A stretch of DNA of 64,000 bases from the NCBI GenBank assembly GCA_019638485.1, contig JAHBTP010000001.1, positions 434,001-498,000 of the forward strand, in the 5' to 3' direction. Below the pieces are notes generated by a model that saw only the letters and a list, made by a program, of their open reading frames with translations, did no database searches and was not told where the DNA came from. The stretch is from Ferruginibacter sp. (GTDB lineage: Bacteria > Bacteroidota > Bacteroidia > Chitinophagales > Chitinophagaceae). Below, piece after piece: positions 44,084-51,928 of the stretch (position 1 is the first letter of the stretch; every line of letters begins with the position of its first letter). A program made the translations under genes and the position numbers.

Positions 44084-46082
44084 ATCCCTCTTGTACCAAA
44101 TGCTGCAAGTTCGGGTCGTTCTTTATGCGCTCCATTTCACTTACAACAATATTCAGGATGTCGGATTTTATGTGCTTGTAATTGGCTTCAATTTCCTGCT
44201 TCATCTTATCCTCGCCCTGCTCATCCACAAAAGATAAAATCTGCGGTATCTTCTGATAGGCTTTTGTTTCAGCAGCTACCTTGTCATTGTCCACGACGAT
44301 TTCGGCGTGAAATATTTTTTGTTCAATGCGCTCGTCGAAGTTATCCGATACGGAACCTACAAACATCCCCTGCGTTAAGGTCGAAATTTTAGAGGCAGGT
44401 ATCAGGCTATCCAACTGGGTAGATATAGAGGTAGATTTATCATTTCGGTTGATGGTCATACTCTGGCGTTTCTGCAACACTTTACCGAAGCGTTCGGAAA
44501 GGCTCTTTGCCGTTTCGCCTACAACCTGCCCGCTGAAAACATTACCGACGGTATTCTGAATAACCTTGCTTTCCTTATCGCCGTAATCTCTTGTTAATTG
44601 CGAAAAGTCCTGAAAACCCAGGCATACCGCCACCTTATTACTTCTCGCCGTTGCGATGAGATTGTCCAGTCCTCTAAAATATATCGTCGGCAGCTCGTCG
44701 ATGATGACGGAGCTTTTTAACTGTCCTTTTTTGTTGATTAATTTTACAATCCGGGAGTTGTACAAACCCAAAGCTGCCGAATAAATATTTTGGCGGTCGG
44801 GGTTATTACCTACACACAAAATCTTTGGTTCTTTCGGGTTATTGATGTCGAGCGTAAAATCGTCGCCCGTCATAACCCAGTACAGTTGCGGGCTAATCAT
44901 TCTTGATAAAGGGATTTTTGCCGATGCTATCTGACCTTGTAACTGGTCTTGTGCGCCACCTTGCCACGCATCCATAAAGGGCGATAAATAATTTTCCAGT
45001 TCGGGGTATGAGGTTAAAATCGTGAATACATCAGAGTATTTTTTATTAAGCAATTCGATGGCGTGCGGGAAAGTGCAATACTTCCCGTTTTCGTAGATTT
45101 TGAGATACCAAATTATTGCTGCAAGCAAGATGATTGGGCTTTCCACAAAGAAATCCCCTTGCTTCTGTATCCACGACCTGTTGAGGTTCAGCATTATCGT
45201 GTAAGCCGCTTCATAAGCATCTGAAATGTCCGTCATAAAGTCGGGATTGAGTGGATTGCAACGGTGGCTCTTGCGTGGGTCGTCGAAATTTATCACGTAG
45301 AATTTCGGCTGAATTTTATACTTGTCCCGGTGCTTCAGTAAGTGATTGTAGGCAATGGTGGAAAGGTCGTCGAATTTGAAATCGTAGATGTACATACTAA
45401 AGCCTTTCTCAATCTGCTGCTTGATGTAGTTGTTTACAATGGCATAGGATTTTCCTGAACCCGGAGTACCCAACACAATAGTTGCCCTGAAAGGATTTAC
45501 AATGTTTATCCAACCGTTGTTCCATTTGTCTTTATAGTAAAATTTAGTGGGCAGATTGACGGAATATTCATTTTCCATCAGTTTGGTTTCCTGTTGGAAG
45601 CTCTCGTTTTCATTATTGAAAACGTCGTCCATTAGGTTGGTACGGAGCAATCGGCTCATCCATACCCCTGCCATCAATAAGGCAATATAACCTAACGAGA
45701 TAGTGAGGATATATAGAAATGTACCAATTACCGGAGATAGCTTTAATAATGGGGTGTTCAGAAAGAACAGTACAGAACCTATGCCCAAAGCCACATAAAT
45801 TTTAGACCAAGTTATCTTCTCATTCTTTACACCTTTCGTCCCTAAGCAACTCAAAGCCAACAAAACCAAAGCAAATGCTTTGGTGTATAAGGTATGTGAG
45901 AACAAACCTGCCGTTCTGTCGAAATTGCCCAGTATTTTGTTGATTACTTCCAACGTCCACCCACGTTCTAAAAAGAAACCGTAGCAGAACCAATAAAGGT
46001 GCATCAGCACCAATAGAATACTGACTGCCCGCATAAAAGCCATTATCTTGGCAAGCCCTCTTAAATCGTCTTCTCCCTGCAT
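44082..46082 (-). CDS. mobC: Type IV coupling protein (MobC/TraG family)
   Basis: A 666-residue conjugative coupling ATPase. Transmembrane segments lie in the first ~150 residues. Walker A is LGTPGSGKS (~205), Walker B VIIDELP (~459), and FSQLTRDYGDKES is the usual post-Walker helix. It brings the relaxosome to the transfer pore. It has its own GCC-decamer promoter rather than relying on the mobA-mobB transcript, although these genes are co-oriented. Confidence 0.93.
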   Translation of the reverse strand: MQGEDDLRGLAKIMAFMRAVSILLVLMHLYWFCYGFFLERGWTLEVINKILGNFDRTAGLFSHTLYTKAFALVLLALSCLGTKGVKNEKITWSKIYVALGIGSVLFFLNTPLLKLSPVIGTFLYILTISLGYIALLMAGVWMSRLLRTNLMDDVFNNENESFQQETKLMENEYSVNLPTKFYYKDKWNNGWINIVNPFRATIVLGTPGSGKSYAIVNNYIKQQIEKGFSMYIYDFKFDDLSTIAYNHLLKHRDKYKIQPKFYVINFDDPRKSHRCNPLNPDFMTDISDAYEAAYTIMLNLNRSWIQKQGDFFVESPIILLAAIIWYLKIYENGKYCTFPHAIELLNKKYSDVFTILTSYPELENYLSPFMDAWQGGAQDQLQGQIASAKIPLSRMISPQLYWVMTGDDFTLDINNPKEPKILCVGNNPDRQNIYSAALGLYNSRIVKLINKKGQLKSSVIIDELPTIYFRGLDNLIATARSNKVAVCLGFQDFSQLTRDYGDKESKVIQNTVGNVFSGQVVGETAKSLSERFGKVLQKRQSMTINRNDKSTSISTQLDSLIPASKISTLTQGMFVGSVSDNFDERIEQKIFHAEIVVDNDKVAAETKAYQKIPQILSFVDEQGEDKMKQEIEANYKHIKSDILNIVVSEMERIKNDPNLQHLVQEG

Positions 46083-46107
46083 TATTTTAAGTTTTAATGT
46101 TCGGGCG

Positions 46108-46177
46108 TGAATTTAAAGGCTCTGCGGAGTGGCTCTAAGAATGTGGCAGCCAGTGGCGTTGTGTGGCAGTATTTGGC
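46108..46177 (-). promoter_or_regulatory. Phased GCC-decamer promoter C (mobC)
   Basis: On the minus strand GCCAAATACT, GCCACACAAC, GCCACTGGCT and GCCACATTCT occupy 46177 down to 46138 without a gap. The -7-like box TAAATTCA is at 46115-46108, 22 bp after the last unit. Confidence 0.75.
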
Positions 46178-46183
46178 TGATTA

Positions 46184-47470
46184 CTATTTCTGACCTCTTT
46201 GGCGTTTGCGTTTCTTTTTCATCTTGTTAGCAAAATCCAATTCTTCATAATCTTCGCCCTGGGCTTCGGGCAGTAAGCCGCCCAATGCTTCTATCAAACC
46301 GTCTTCGTGCTTATTCGTAGATAAGAAGTCGAACAAATGGTGTGGTTCTTCCGCAGGAAGATCCGCATCATTTGATGTGGATATTTTGGGTTGCTGTAAA
46401 GCAGGTTCTTTCATCTCCGGTTTGATGTTATTATTCCAGTAATCATTAAAGACATTGGCAGAAAGTTCCTTGCCCAAACGTGAACCGTTCCAAACCGTTT
46501 TGGAATTATGGTCTATGAAAGTCATTCCGTAAATGCGACCTGTATCATTCCGGCGCACCACTATGTTAATGCCCTGTTCAGCCAATTGCTTTTTAAAAGC
46601 CTGCTCATCGCCCGTTGTTTTCAGGGCAATGGCAGCGGCAGCTTTTAGGGTTTGCTTGCTTGGGTGGTCTTTTAAAGCTGTTTTGCATTTCGCAAAATGC
46701 AATTCCAAAGCAGGTAGCCCTGCGCTCTTCCCGAAGAGGGAAGCCTTGAACGGATGCCCGGCTCTTTCGCCTTTTTCATTTAAGGGAATGTATAATAAAC
46801 CCTGCTGCATCTTTCCCTGTAATTCTCCCTCTATTTTCTCGGCGGTAATATTGAAAAGAGATAGCAAAGCATTGTATTCGCCCAAACTTTGGTACTGGTA
46901 ATAATTCGGCAAGTGTCGGACTACCGAAGCGATTTGGCTTTTTACATCGCCCGCCCGATAATCTACCGGACGGAAAACCTTATCATTCTGATTGCGTTCT
47001 TTGTCTGTTGCGGGTATCAACCCGTGTTTTCTTTCCAACTCCCGGCACAGGTTCATAGACCGCATTTTCTCGAACTTATCCGAAATTTTCTTGCCCTGCT
47101 CATCAACACAAACCGATACAATATGAATATGGCTGCGGTCAATATCGGTGTGTTTGAATACTACAAAAGGCTGTTCGCCGTAACCCATTTCCCGCATATA
47201 TTCCTCTGCCATTTCCCGAAATTTATCATCGCTTACCTTGTCTTTCGGGTCGGGATTGAGCGAAATATGCAAGGTATGTTTCTCGGTATTGCGGTTAGCA
47301 ATCAGATAAGGAGCGAAAGACTGGGCTAATTGTGCAACGGAATAATGACCGCTTGCGGTTTCAATCATCTTATTGGCGAACAAAATTTGCCCGTTTTCAT
47401 TCTCCACTTTAAGCTGATTGTATGCCAATGCGCCGTATAAATTTCCGCTTCTGCCAATTTTCGCTATCAT
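46184..47470 (-). CDS. mobB: Relaxase (MobB, Relaxase PF03432 type)
   Basis: 428 residues. The N-terminal segment IGRSGNLYGALAYNQLKV gives a catalytic-type Tyr, and the metal-binding motif HTDIDRSHIHIVSV lies at ~107-120, the three-His signature of MOB-P relaxases. The protein nicks DNA at oriT and stays attached to the 5' end. The C-terminal third is basic (NKMKKKRKRQRGQ). It lies 2 bp from mobA. Confidence 0.94.
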   Translation of the reverse strand: MIAKIGRSGNLYGALAYNQLKVENENGQILFANKMIETASGHYSVAQLAQSFAPYLIANRNTEKHTLHISLNPDPKDKVSDDKFREMAEEYMREMGYGEQPFVVFKHTDIDRSHIHIVSVCVDEQGKKISDKFEKMRSMNLCRELERKHGLIPATDKERNQNDKVFRPVDYRAGDVKSQIASVVRHLPNYYQYQSLGEYNALLSLFNITAEKIEGELQGKMQQGLLYIPLNEKGERAGHPFKASLFGKSAGLPALELHFAKCKTALKDHPSKQTLKAAAAIALKTTGDEQAFKKQLAEQGINIVVRRNDTGRIYGMTFIDHNSKTVWNGSRLGKELSANVFNDYWNNNIKPEMKEPALQQPKISTSNDADLPAEEPHHLFDFLSTNKHEDGLIEALGGLLPEAQGEDYEELDFANKMKKKRKRQRGQK

Positions 47471-47472
47471 TT

Positions 47473-47913
47473 CTACGGCTGTTTATTCAGGTGTTTGGCT
47501 TCAAATTCCTCGCTTATCTGAATGATTTTTTGACAAAGCATCGCCATTTCAGCCGTTTGTTTTTCCAGTTTATAAAGGAACGCTGCGGCTTTTTTCTCCG
47601 AAAAATTCTTGTACAATAGCTTTACAATCTGGTTATAGTTCACGCCTATGGAACGGAACTGGCTGTGAAAAGAGGTCAGCCGCATATAAAAATCAACCGT
47701 TCCTTTGTCAATCTGAATGGTCTTAATAGTCTTGTCAAAGATGCAGGACGTAATAAAATGCGCCTTTACCTGCATACCTGATTTGTCAAAAAGGGCAAGA
47801 AAACGGGCGTGTTCCTGCTCGTTAAAGGAAATCGTGTATCGGATGTTCGCCGGGTCTTTTTTCGGGCGGCGTCCGGTCTTTTTTTGTTGCTTACTGTTAT
47901 TATCGTTCATCAC
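47473..47913 (-). CDS. mobA: Mobilization accessory protein MobA
   Basis: A 146-residue basic protein. Residues ~10-55 (RRPKKDPANIRYTISFNEQEHARFLALFDKSG) have the strand-helix-helix pattern of ribbon-helix-helix proteins; the rest is helical (HSQFRSIGVNYNQIVKLLYKNFSEK). It is the oriT-binding partner of the relaxase in Bacteroidota Mob systems. Its upstream region contains the hairpin cluster proposed as oriT. Confidence 0.9.
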   Translation of the reverse strand: MMNDNNSKQQKKTGRRPKKDPANIRYTISFNEQEHARFLALFDKSGMQVKAHFITSCIFDKTIKTIQIDKGTVDFYMRLTSFHSQFRSIGVNYNQIVKLLYKNFSEKKAAAFLYKLEKQTAEMAMLCQKIIQISEEFEAKHLNKQP

Positions 47914-47975
47914 TAATCCATTTTAAATCCATACAAAACCCTGACTTCGGAAGGTGTTTTCTGCCCCCTGCAAAG

Positions 47976-48110
47976 GGCAAGTTGTTTTGAGCATCGGAAA
48001 TCATTCCGAGATGCTCAAAACACAACTTGCCGTGTTCCGGTGAACACAAAAATCCGCCCTGCGGGACGGATTGAATGTAACAGGGAAAAACGGCTTGTTG
48101 CCGTTCCCGT
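47976..48110. other. Candidate origin of transfer: cluster of four hairpins
   Basis: Between divergent mobA and traA. The largest inverted repeat is 47976-48031 (arms GGCAAGTTGT...TTTGAGCATC and their complement with a 2-nt bulge; inner GGAA/TTCC). Then GTGTTC/GAACAC (48032-48047), AATCCG/CGGATT (48051-48072) and AACGGC/GCCGTT (48089-48105, extended by GGGAA/TCCC). Location and structure suit an oriT; the nick site cannot be named. Confidence 0.55.
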
Positions 48111-48210
48111 TACCCCTTGATATGTCAAAAGTCTTTTGCATAAATCCGTTAATAAAAATCACAATACAAAGTAAGCCCCTCTTTCCGAAAGCATTGTTCA
48201 GTACCACAGT

Positions 48211-48280
48211 GCCAAATGCTGCCTCTGAACGCCAAACACTGCCATAGCTGTACAATCGAATGAAATTGATTGGTTCTTTG
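48211..48280 (+). promoter_or_regulatory. Phased GCC-decamer promoter D (traA operon)
   Basis: GCCAAATGCT (48211), GCCTCTGAAC (48221), GCCAAACACT (48231), GCCATAGCTG (48241). The -7-like box GTTCTTTG is at 48273-48280, 22 bp after the last unit. Confidence 0.75.
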
Positions 48281-48670
48281 CCTTTGAATGATGGCAGGAA
48301 GACAGGCAGCCCGTACTTCAGGATGAGCAGACCGCACACATTCAAGAACGCAGGTTTTCCTGCCTGCCTGATTGCAAGAATGCAAGACGGCAGGAATGCA
48401 AGAAAGCAAGAAAGCGTGAACGCCTGCTATCCAACTATCCGGCTCGCCTGATGGATGGATTGATAAACGGAATGAAAGAATGACGGCAAGCCTGCCTGAC
48501 AAGATACCTGAATGAATGCAGGGCTGCTGTACTGAAAGGAAGCAGGTAATCAGTATTTCCCGCAGGCAATCCTGATAGCTTTCCTGAATGAAAGCGTGAA
48601 ATCAGAACGGCTTGCCGGAACGCTTGCAAGCCTGCAAACAAAGATTATGTACACTTTAAATTTTTAAAAT
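48281..48670 (+). repeat. Long repetitive leader of the traA operon
   Basis: About 390 bp between the predicted promoter and the traA start. It contains recurring short words: AATGCAAGA (48379 and 48395), GCCTGCCTG, GCAGG, CCTGAATGAA (48508, 48584) and GGAATGAAAG. No ORF with coding character is visible, except a 63-codon plus-strand frame I do not trust. It is probably an untranslated leader or a protein-binding region. Confidence 0.5.
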
Positions 48671-49438
48671 ATGGACACAAAAAAGAAACCTCTGTTTATC
48701 GCCTTTTCTTCTCAAAAAGGCGGTGTTGGCAAAAGCACATTTACCACGCTTGTTGCAAGTACGATGCACTATCGGTTAGGCTACAACGTAGCTGTATTTG
48801 ATGCGGATTTTCCGCAGCATAGCTTAATGAAAATGAAAGCCCGTGATTTGGCAATGGTAATGGAAAATGAGGCTTTGAAAAAACTGGCGTACAAGCAATT
48901 TACCACCATCAACAAAAAAGCCTATCCCATAACACAGTATAGAGCAGATAGCGTACTGGATGCGGCACACGAATATATAGCGGCTTCTGCTGTTCCGGTC
49001 GATGTGGTATTTTTTGACCTGCCCGGAACTGTGAACACGCCCGGCATTCTGAAAGCACTGGCAGGAATGCACCACATTTTTACGCCTATTATCGCAGACC
49101 GTGTAGTGATGGAAAGCACCCTCATTTTCACACAGCTTTTGCGGGATGTGATTATGAAAAAAGGCGAAACGTCCATAGAAACCATTAACCTGTTTTGGAA
49201 CCAGGTGGACGGCAGGGAAAGCACACCCTTGTATGACGTGTACAATCAGCTTATTGAGCAACTGGGATTTAGCCTGATGCAAAACCAAGTCAAGAACAGC
49301 ACCCGTTTTCGCAAAGAAAGCGAAGCGGACAGTAAAACGGTTTTCCGTTCTACCGTACTGCCTCCTGATGAACGTTTGATGAAAGCCTGCCAGTTGGATT
49401 TGTTCATCAATGAGTTTTTGAAAATCATTCAATTATAG
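48671..49438 (+). CDS. traA: ParA-family ATPase (TraA)
   Basis: A 255-residue ParA/MinD-type ATPase with deviant Walker A SQKGGVGKSTF (residues 12-22), AVFDADFPQHSLM, and FFDLPGTVNTPG. First gene of the tra cluster, as in Bacteroidota ICEs generally. It is thought to assist partition or transfer. It is 4 bp from the next gene. Confidence 0.93.
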   Translation: MDTKKKPLFIAFSSQKGGVGKSTFTTLVASTMHYRLGYNVAVFDADFPQHSLMKMKARDLAMVMENEALKKLAYKQFTTINKKAYPITQYRADSVLDAAHEYIAASAVPVDVVFFDLPGTVNTPGILKALAGMHHIFTPIIADRVVMESTLIFTQLLRDVIMKKGETSIETINLFWNQVDGRESTPLYDVYNQLIEQLGFSLMQNQVKNSTRFRKESEADSKTVFRSTVLPPDERLMKACQLDLFINEFLKIIQL

Positions 49439-49442
49439 CCTT

Positions 49443-49892
49443 ATGGAGAAAGATAATAAAAGAAAAGTCACGCCCGACATCGACGAAGAGTTGATGATGA
49501 ACCTTATGGTGGACGGCGTTAAAAAAGAGGGCTTACAGCTTCCTCCTGAACTGCCTGAAGAGCCGGAAAAGGAAACTGTAAAAGAAGAAGTGAAACAGGA
49601 AGAATTGCTACAAAGCAAACCTGTACAAAGGGAAAGGAACCGTACCAAGAAAAATCTTGACGGAAGCTATGGCGAACATTTTTTAAAATCTCACTCGATG
49701 ACCAAACGGGGGGATAAAAGCATTTACATCCGGCAGGAATACCACGAACGCTTATCCCGGATTGTTCAGGTTATTGGCAAAGATGAGATACCACTGTATG
49801 CCTACCTCGACAATATACTGGAACATCATTTTGAAATGTTTGAGAAAGCAATCACAGACGATTTCAACGAAAAGTTTAAACCCATTTTTTAA
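49443..49892 (+). CDS. DUF3408 protein (TraB-like)
   Basis: 149 residues. The acidic N-terminal half (PELPEEPEKETVKEEVKQEE) is disordered. The C-terminal half has a ribbon-helix-helix-like pattern (SIYIRQEYHERLSRIVQVIGKDEIPLYAYLDNILEHHF), the DUF3408 signature, likely DNA binding. It lies immediately downstream of traA, where this family is usually found. Confidence 0.85.
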   Translation: MEKDNKRKVTPDIDEELMMNLMVDGVKKEGLQLPPELPEEPEKETVKEEVKQEELLQSKPVQRERNRTKKNLDGSYGEHFLKSHSMTKRGDKSIYIRQEYHERLSRIVQVIGKDEIPLYAYLDNILEHHFEMFEKAITDDFNEKFKPIF

Positions 49893-49903
49893 AGTATTTG
49901 ATT

Positions 49904-50542
49904 ATGGAAATAGTAATTGTGATTTGCCTGCTGATAGTCATTGTCCTGCTTGTGCAGGATAAGATTGTCATTCATAAAAGGTCGCAGCAAAAGCCGATGC
50001 AGCAGGAGAAAGTGAACCCAAACCTGCCCGATATTATGGGTCAGCCCAAGCCCGTAAAAAGCCATTCAGTGCCAAACACTGCCAATGAAAGCCAAATAAC
50101 GGAACCGGAGATAAACCCTGATAATTTAGACATCGAATACGACGAGAACGAAAACGTCGGTATGCAAATTCCGCAGGAAGAACTGGACGAAGTTTTCAGC
50201 AATATGCCTGATTTGGAAGAAGAGGAAGAAGAATGGAACAGGTACGGAATATCCGGTGGCGATAACAGTCTTGCCCAAGGGGTTACCTACGACGAACTAA
50301 GCTCCGTAGGGGCATTGCTCCAAAAAGAAAATTTGGAACAGGCTCAAAAGGAAACAGCGGTAGCCATAGTTCAGAAATTACAGGGAACTGAATTATTCAG
50401 CCTACTGGAAAATTCCATAGAAGGTGCATCCCGAAAAATTGCCGAGCTTTTGGATAGCACACTTTCAACTGAAAGCGACGACGGTTCTTCCACCTTGCGG
50501 AAAAGTGATTTGAGTGATTTTGACATTGGGGAGTTTGTATAA
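49904..50542 (+). CDS. traD: Conjugal transfer protein TraD (Bacteroidota type)
   Basis: About 212 residues from ATG 49904. An N-terminal transmembrane helix (MEIVIVICLLIVIVLLVQ) is followed by a long acidic, Gln/Asn-rich segment and a conserved tail (GVTYDELSSVGALLQKE...LFSLLENSIEGASRKIAELLD). The family is a membrane-anchored accessory of unknown function found in CTnDOT-type clusters. Its coding sequence also contains an in-phase array of four GCC decamers (50061-50100). Confidence 0.75.
   Translation: MEIVIVICLLIVIVLLVQDKIVIHKRSQQKPMQQEKVNPNLPDIMGQPKPVKSHSVPNTANESQITEPEINPDNLDIEYDENENVGMQIPQEELDEVFSNMPDLEEEEEEWNRYGISGGDNSLAQGVTYDELSSVGALLQKENLEQAQKETAVAIVQKLQGTELFSLLENSIEGASRKIAELLDSTLSTESDDGSSTLRKSDLSDFDIGEFV
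50061..50129 (+). promoter_or_regulatory. GCC-decamer array inside traD
   Basis: GCCATTCAGT, GCCAAACACT, GCCAATGAAA and GCCAAATAAC fill 50061-50100 without gap. TAATTTAG at 50122-50129 sits one base closer than the -7 boxes of the intergenic arrays. Possibly an internal promoter for the gene at 50573. Confidence 0.45.
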
Positions 50543-50572
50543 ACTTCCCTTTGTCTTTTTAAACAGGGTAAT

Positions 50573-51073
50573 ATGGAAAGGGAATTTAATCAGGAAGCCT
50601 ACGATATGCGGGTAAATAAAGGAATGTTGCCAACAATTGATATTGCAGGGCATACATTCTATGTAGATATTCGGATGGATATGCTTCGACCTAAAGACGA
50701 TTTTCTTTCTAAAGGTATTGTGTTCTCCGATATAGGGAACTACTACGATGAAGATAAAAGAACCTATACCATTCCTTACAATCCGAAGACACACGAATTT
50801 CAGGAACCTGACTACCGTAACATCAAAGAGCTGCCCAAAGATTTAATAGCTGTGAGTTTCCCGTCTGAAAGATTACTTGACAGGATTGGTTGGAACAGGC
50901 AGTACGGATTTGAATTGACACACGGACTGGCAAAGCAGGGCTTGAAATTACAGTTTACCGCAAAGCAAGTACCGTGGGAAAAAACCTTTCTTGTTGGTTT
51001 GATTAAGAGCAACCTCAAAGCAGAAAAGAACCTGCAAAAACCTACTGAAAAACCACAGAGAAAAAAGGGGTGA
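50573..51073 (+). CDS. Hypothetical ICE protein
   Basis: A 166-residue soluble protein: MLPTIDIAGHTFYVDIRMDMLRPKDDF (17-43), RTYTIPYNPKTHEFQ, and a basic Lys/Pro-rich C-terminus. I do not recognise a characterised family, though such a gene is frequent at this place in Bacteroidota ICEs. It ends before a terminator that separates traA-D from traE onward. Confidence 0.75.
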   Translation: MEREFNQEAYDMRVNKGMLPTIDIAGHTFYVDIRMDMLRPKDDFLSKGIVFSDIGNYYDEDKRTYTIPYNPKTHEFQEPDYRNIKELPKDLIAVSFPSERLLDRIGWNRQYGFELTHGLAKQGLKLQFTAKQVPWEKTFLVGLIKSNLKAEKNLQKPTEKPQRKKG

Positions 51074-51101
51074 AAGATGTAAATGAAAAGCCGGGTTAGT
51101 A

Positions 51102-51134
51102 AACGTCAAACCGTAAAAAGTTTGGCGTTTTTTT
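51102..51134 (+). terminator. Terminator separating traA-D from traE
   Basis: AACGTCAAAC (51102-51111) pairs with GTTTGGCGTT (51120-51129), one G-U pair, then a T run. Confidence 0.82.
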
Positions 51135-51156
51135 ATGCTGATACACGTATCGCAAA

Positions 51157-51226
51157 GCCACTCACAGCCAAACACTTCCTTTGACTGCCACATTCTTATA
51201 ACGCCTCTTTTTCCATAAGACATTTG
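51157..51226 (+). promoter_or_regulatory. Phased GCC-decamer promoter E (traE operon)
   Basis: GCCACTCACA (51157), GCCAAACACT (51167), TCCTTTGACT (51177), GCCACATTCT (51187). The -7-like box GACATTTG is at 51219-51226, 22 bp after the last unit. Confidence 0.75.
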
Positions 51227-51281
51227 TCCCGAAAGCTCGCAAGGTGCGGGATAAACAGTAACAAATTAATGTGTTTCAATT

Positions 51282-51587
51282 ATGGAAAAACAAAGAAAAA
51301 AAGTTTTGCTGACAGCAGCGGCTATGCTGTCAGCAATCGGCGTGTTTGCACAGGGAAACGGCTCGGCAGGTATCAACGAGGCTACCCAAATGGTAACCTC
51401 TTATTTCGACCCCGCAACCCAGTTAATTTACGCCATCGGTGCGGTCGTAGGTTTGATAGGGGGCGTTAAGGTGTACAACAAATTCAGTTCCGGCGACCCT
51501 GATACATCGAAGACTGCGGCTTCGTGGTTCGGTGCGTGTATCTTCCTGATTGTAGCGGCTACCATCTTGCGTTCATTCTTCCTTTAA
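51282..51587 (+). CDS. traE: Conjugative transfer protein TraE (DUF4134)
   Basis: 101 residues: signal peptide or first helix (VLLTAAAMLSAIGVFAQG), then two transmembrane segments (YAIGAVVGLIGGVKVY; FGACIFLIVAATILRSFFL). Matches DUF4134, a VirB2-like pilin-sized protein at the head of the transfer-pore operon. Good start at ATG 51282. Confidence 0.9.
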   Translation: MEKQRKKVLLTAAAMLSAIGVFAQGNGSAGINEATQMVTSYFDPATQLIYAIGAVVGLIGGVKVYNKFSSGDPDTSKTAASWFGACIFLIVAATILRSFFL

Positions 51588-51598
51588 TCCTTTGCCTT

Positions 51599-51928
51599 AT
51601 GAATTACAATATCAACAAAGGCATCGGAAGAACGGTTGAGTTCAAAGGCTTAAAGGCGCAATACCTGTTCATCTTCGCAGGTGGGCTGCTCGGTACGCTC
51701 ATCTTCGTGATGATACTGTATATGGCAGGCGTAAACTCTTACATCTGCCTTTTCCTCGGTGCGGGCGGTGCTTCGCTCATTGTATGGCAGACCTTTTCCC
51801 TCAACAGGAAGTACGGCGAACACGGGCTGATGAAAATTGCAGCCAATAAACGGCATCCCCGCTACATCATCTGCCGCAAGCCTGTACACCGCTATTTAAA
51901 ATTCACTTCTAAACCGAATACCCTATGA
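51599..51928 (+). CDS. traF: Conjugative transfer protein TraF (DUF4133)
   Basis: 109 residues from ATG 51599; two adjacent transmembrane helices (YLFIFAGGLLGTLIFVMILYMAGV; YICLFLGAGGASLIVW) as in VirB3-like DUF4133 proteins. Its stop overlaps the traG start by 4 bp (ATGA), so translation is coupled. Confidence 0.9.
   Translation: MNYNINKGIGRTVEFKGLKAQYLFIFAGGLLGTLIFVMILYMAGVNSYICLFLGAGGASLIVWQTFSLNRKYGEHGLMKIAANKRHPRYIICRKPVHRYLKFTSKPNTL

Noticed and set aside
48260..48451. 63-codon plus-strand frame in the traA leader
   Set aside because: Repetitive sequence, no family resemblance, and the stretch is better explained as an untranslated leader.
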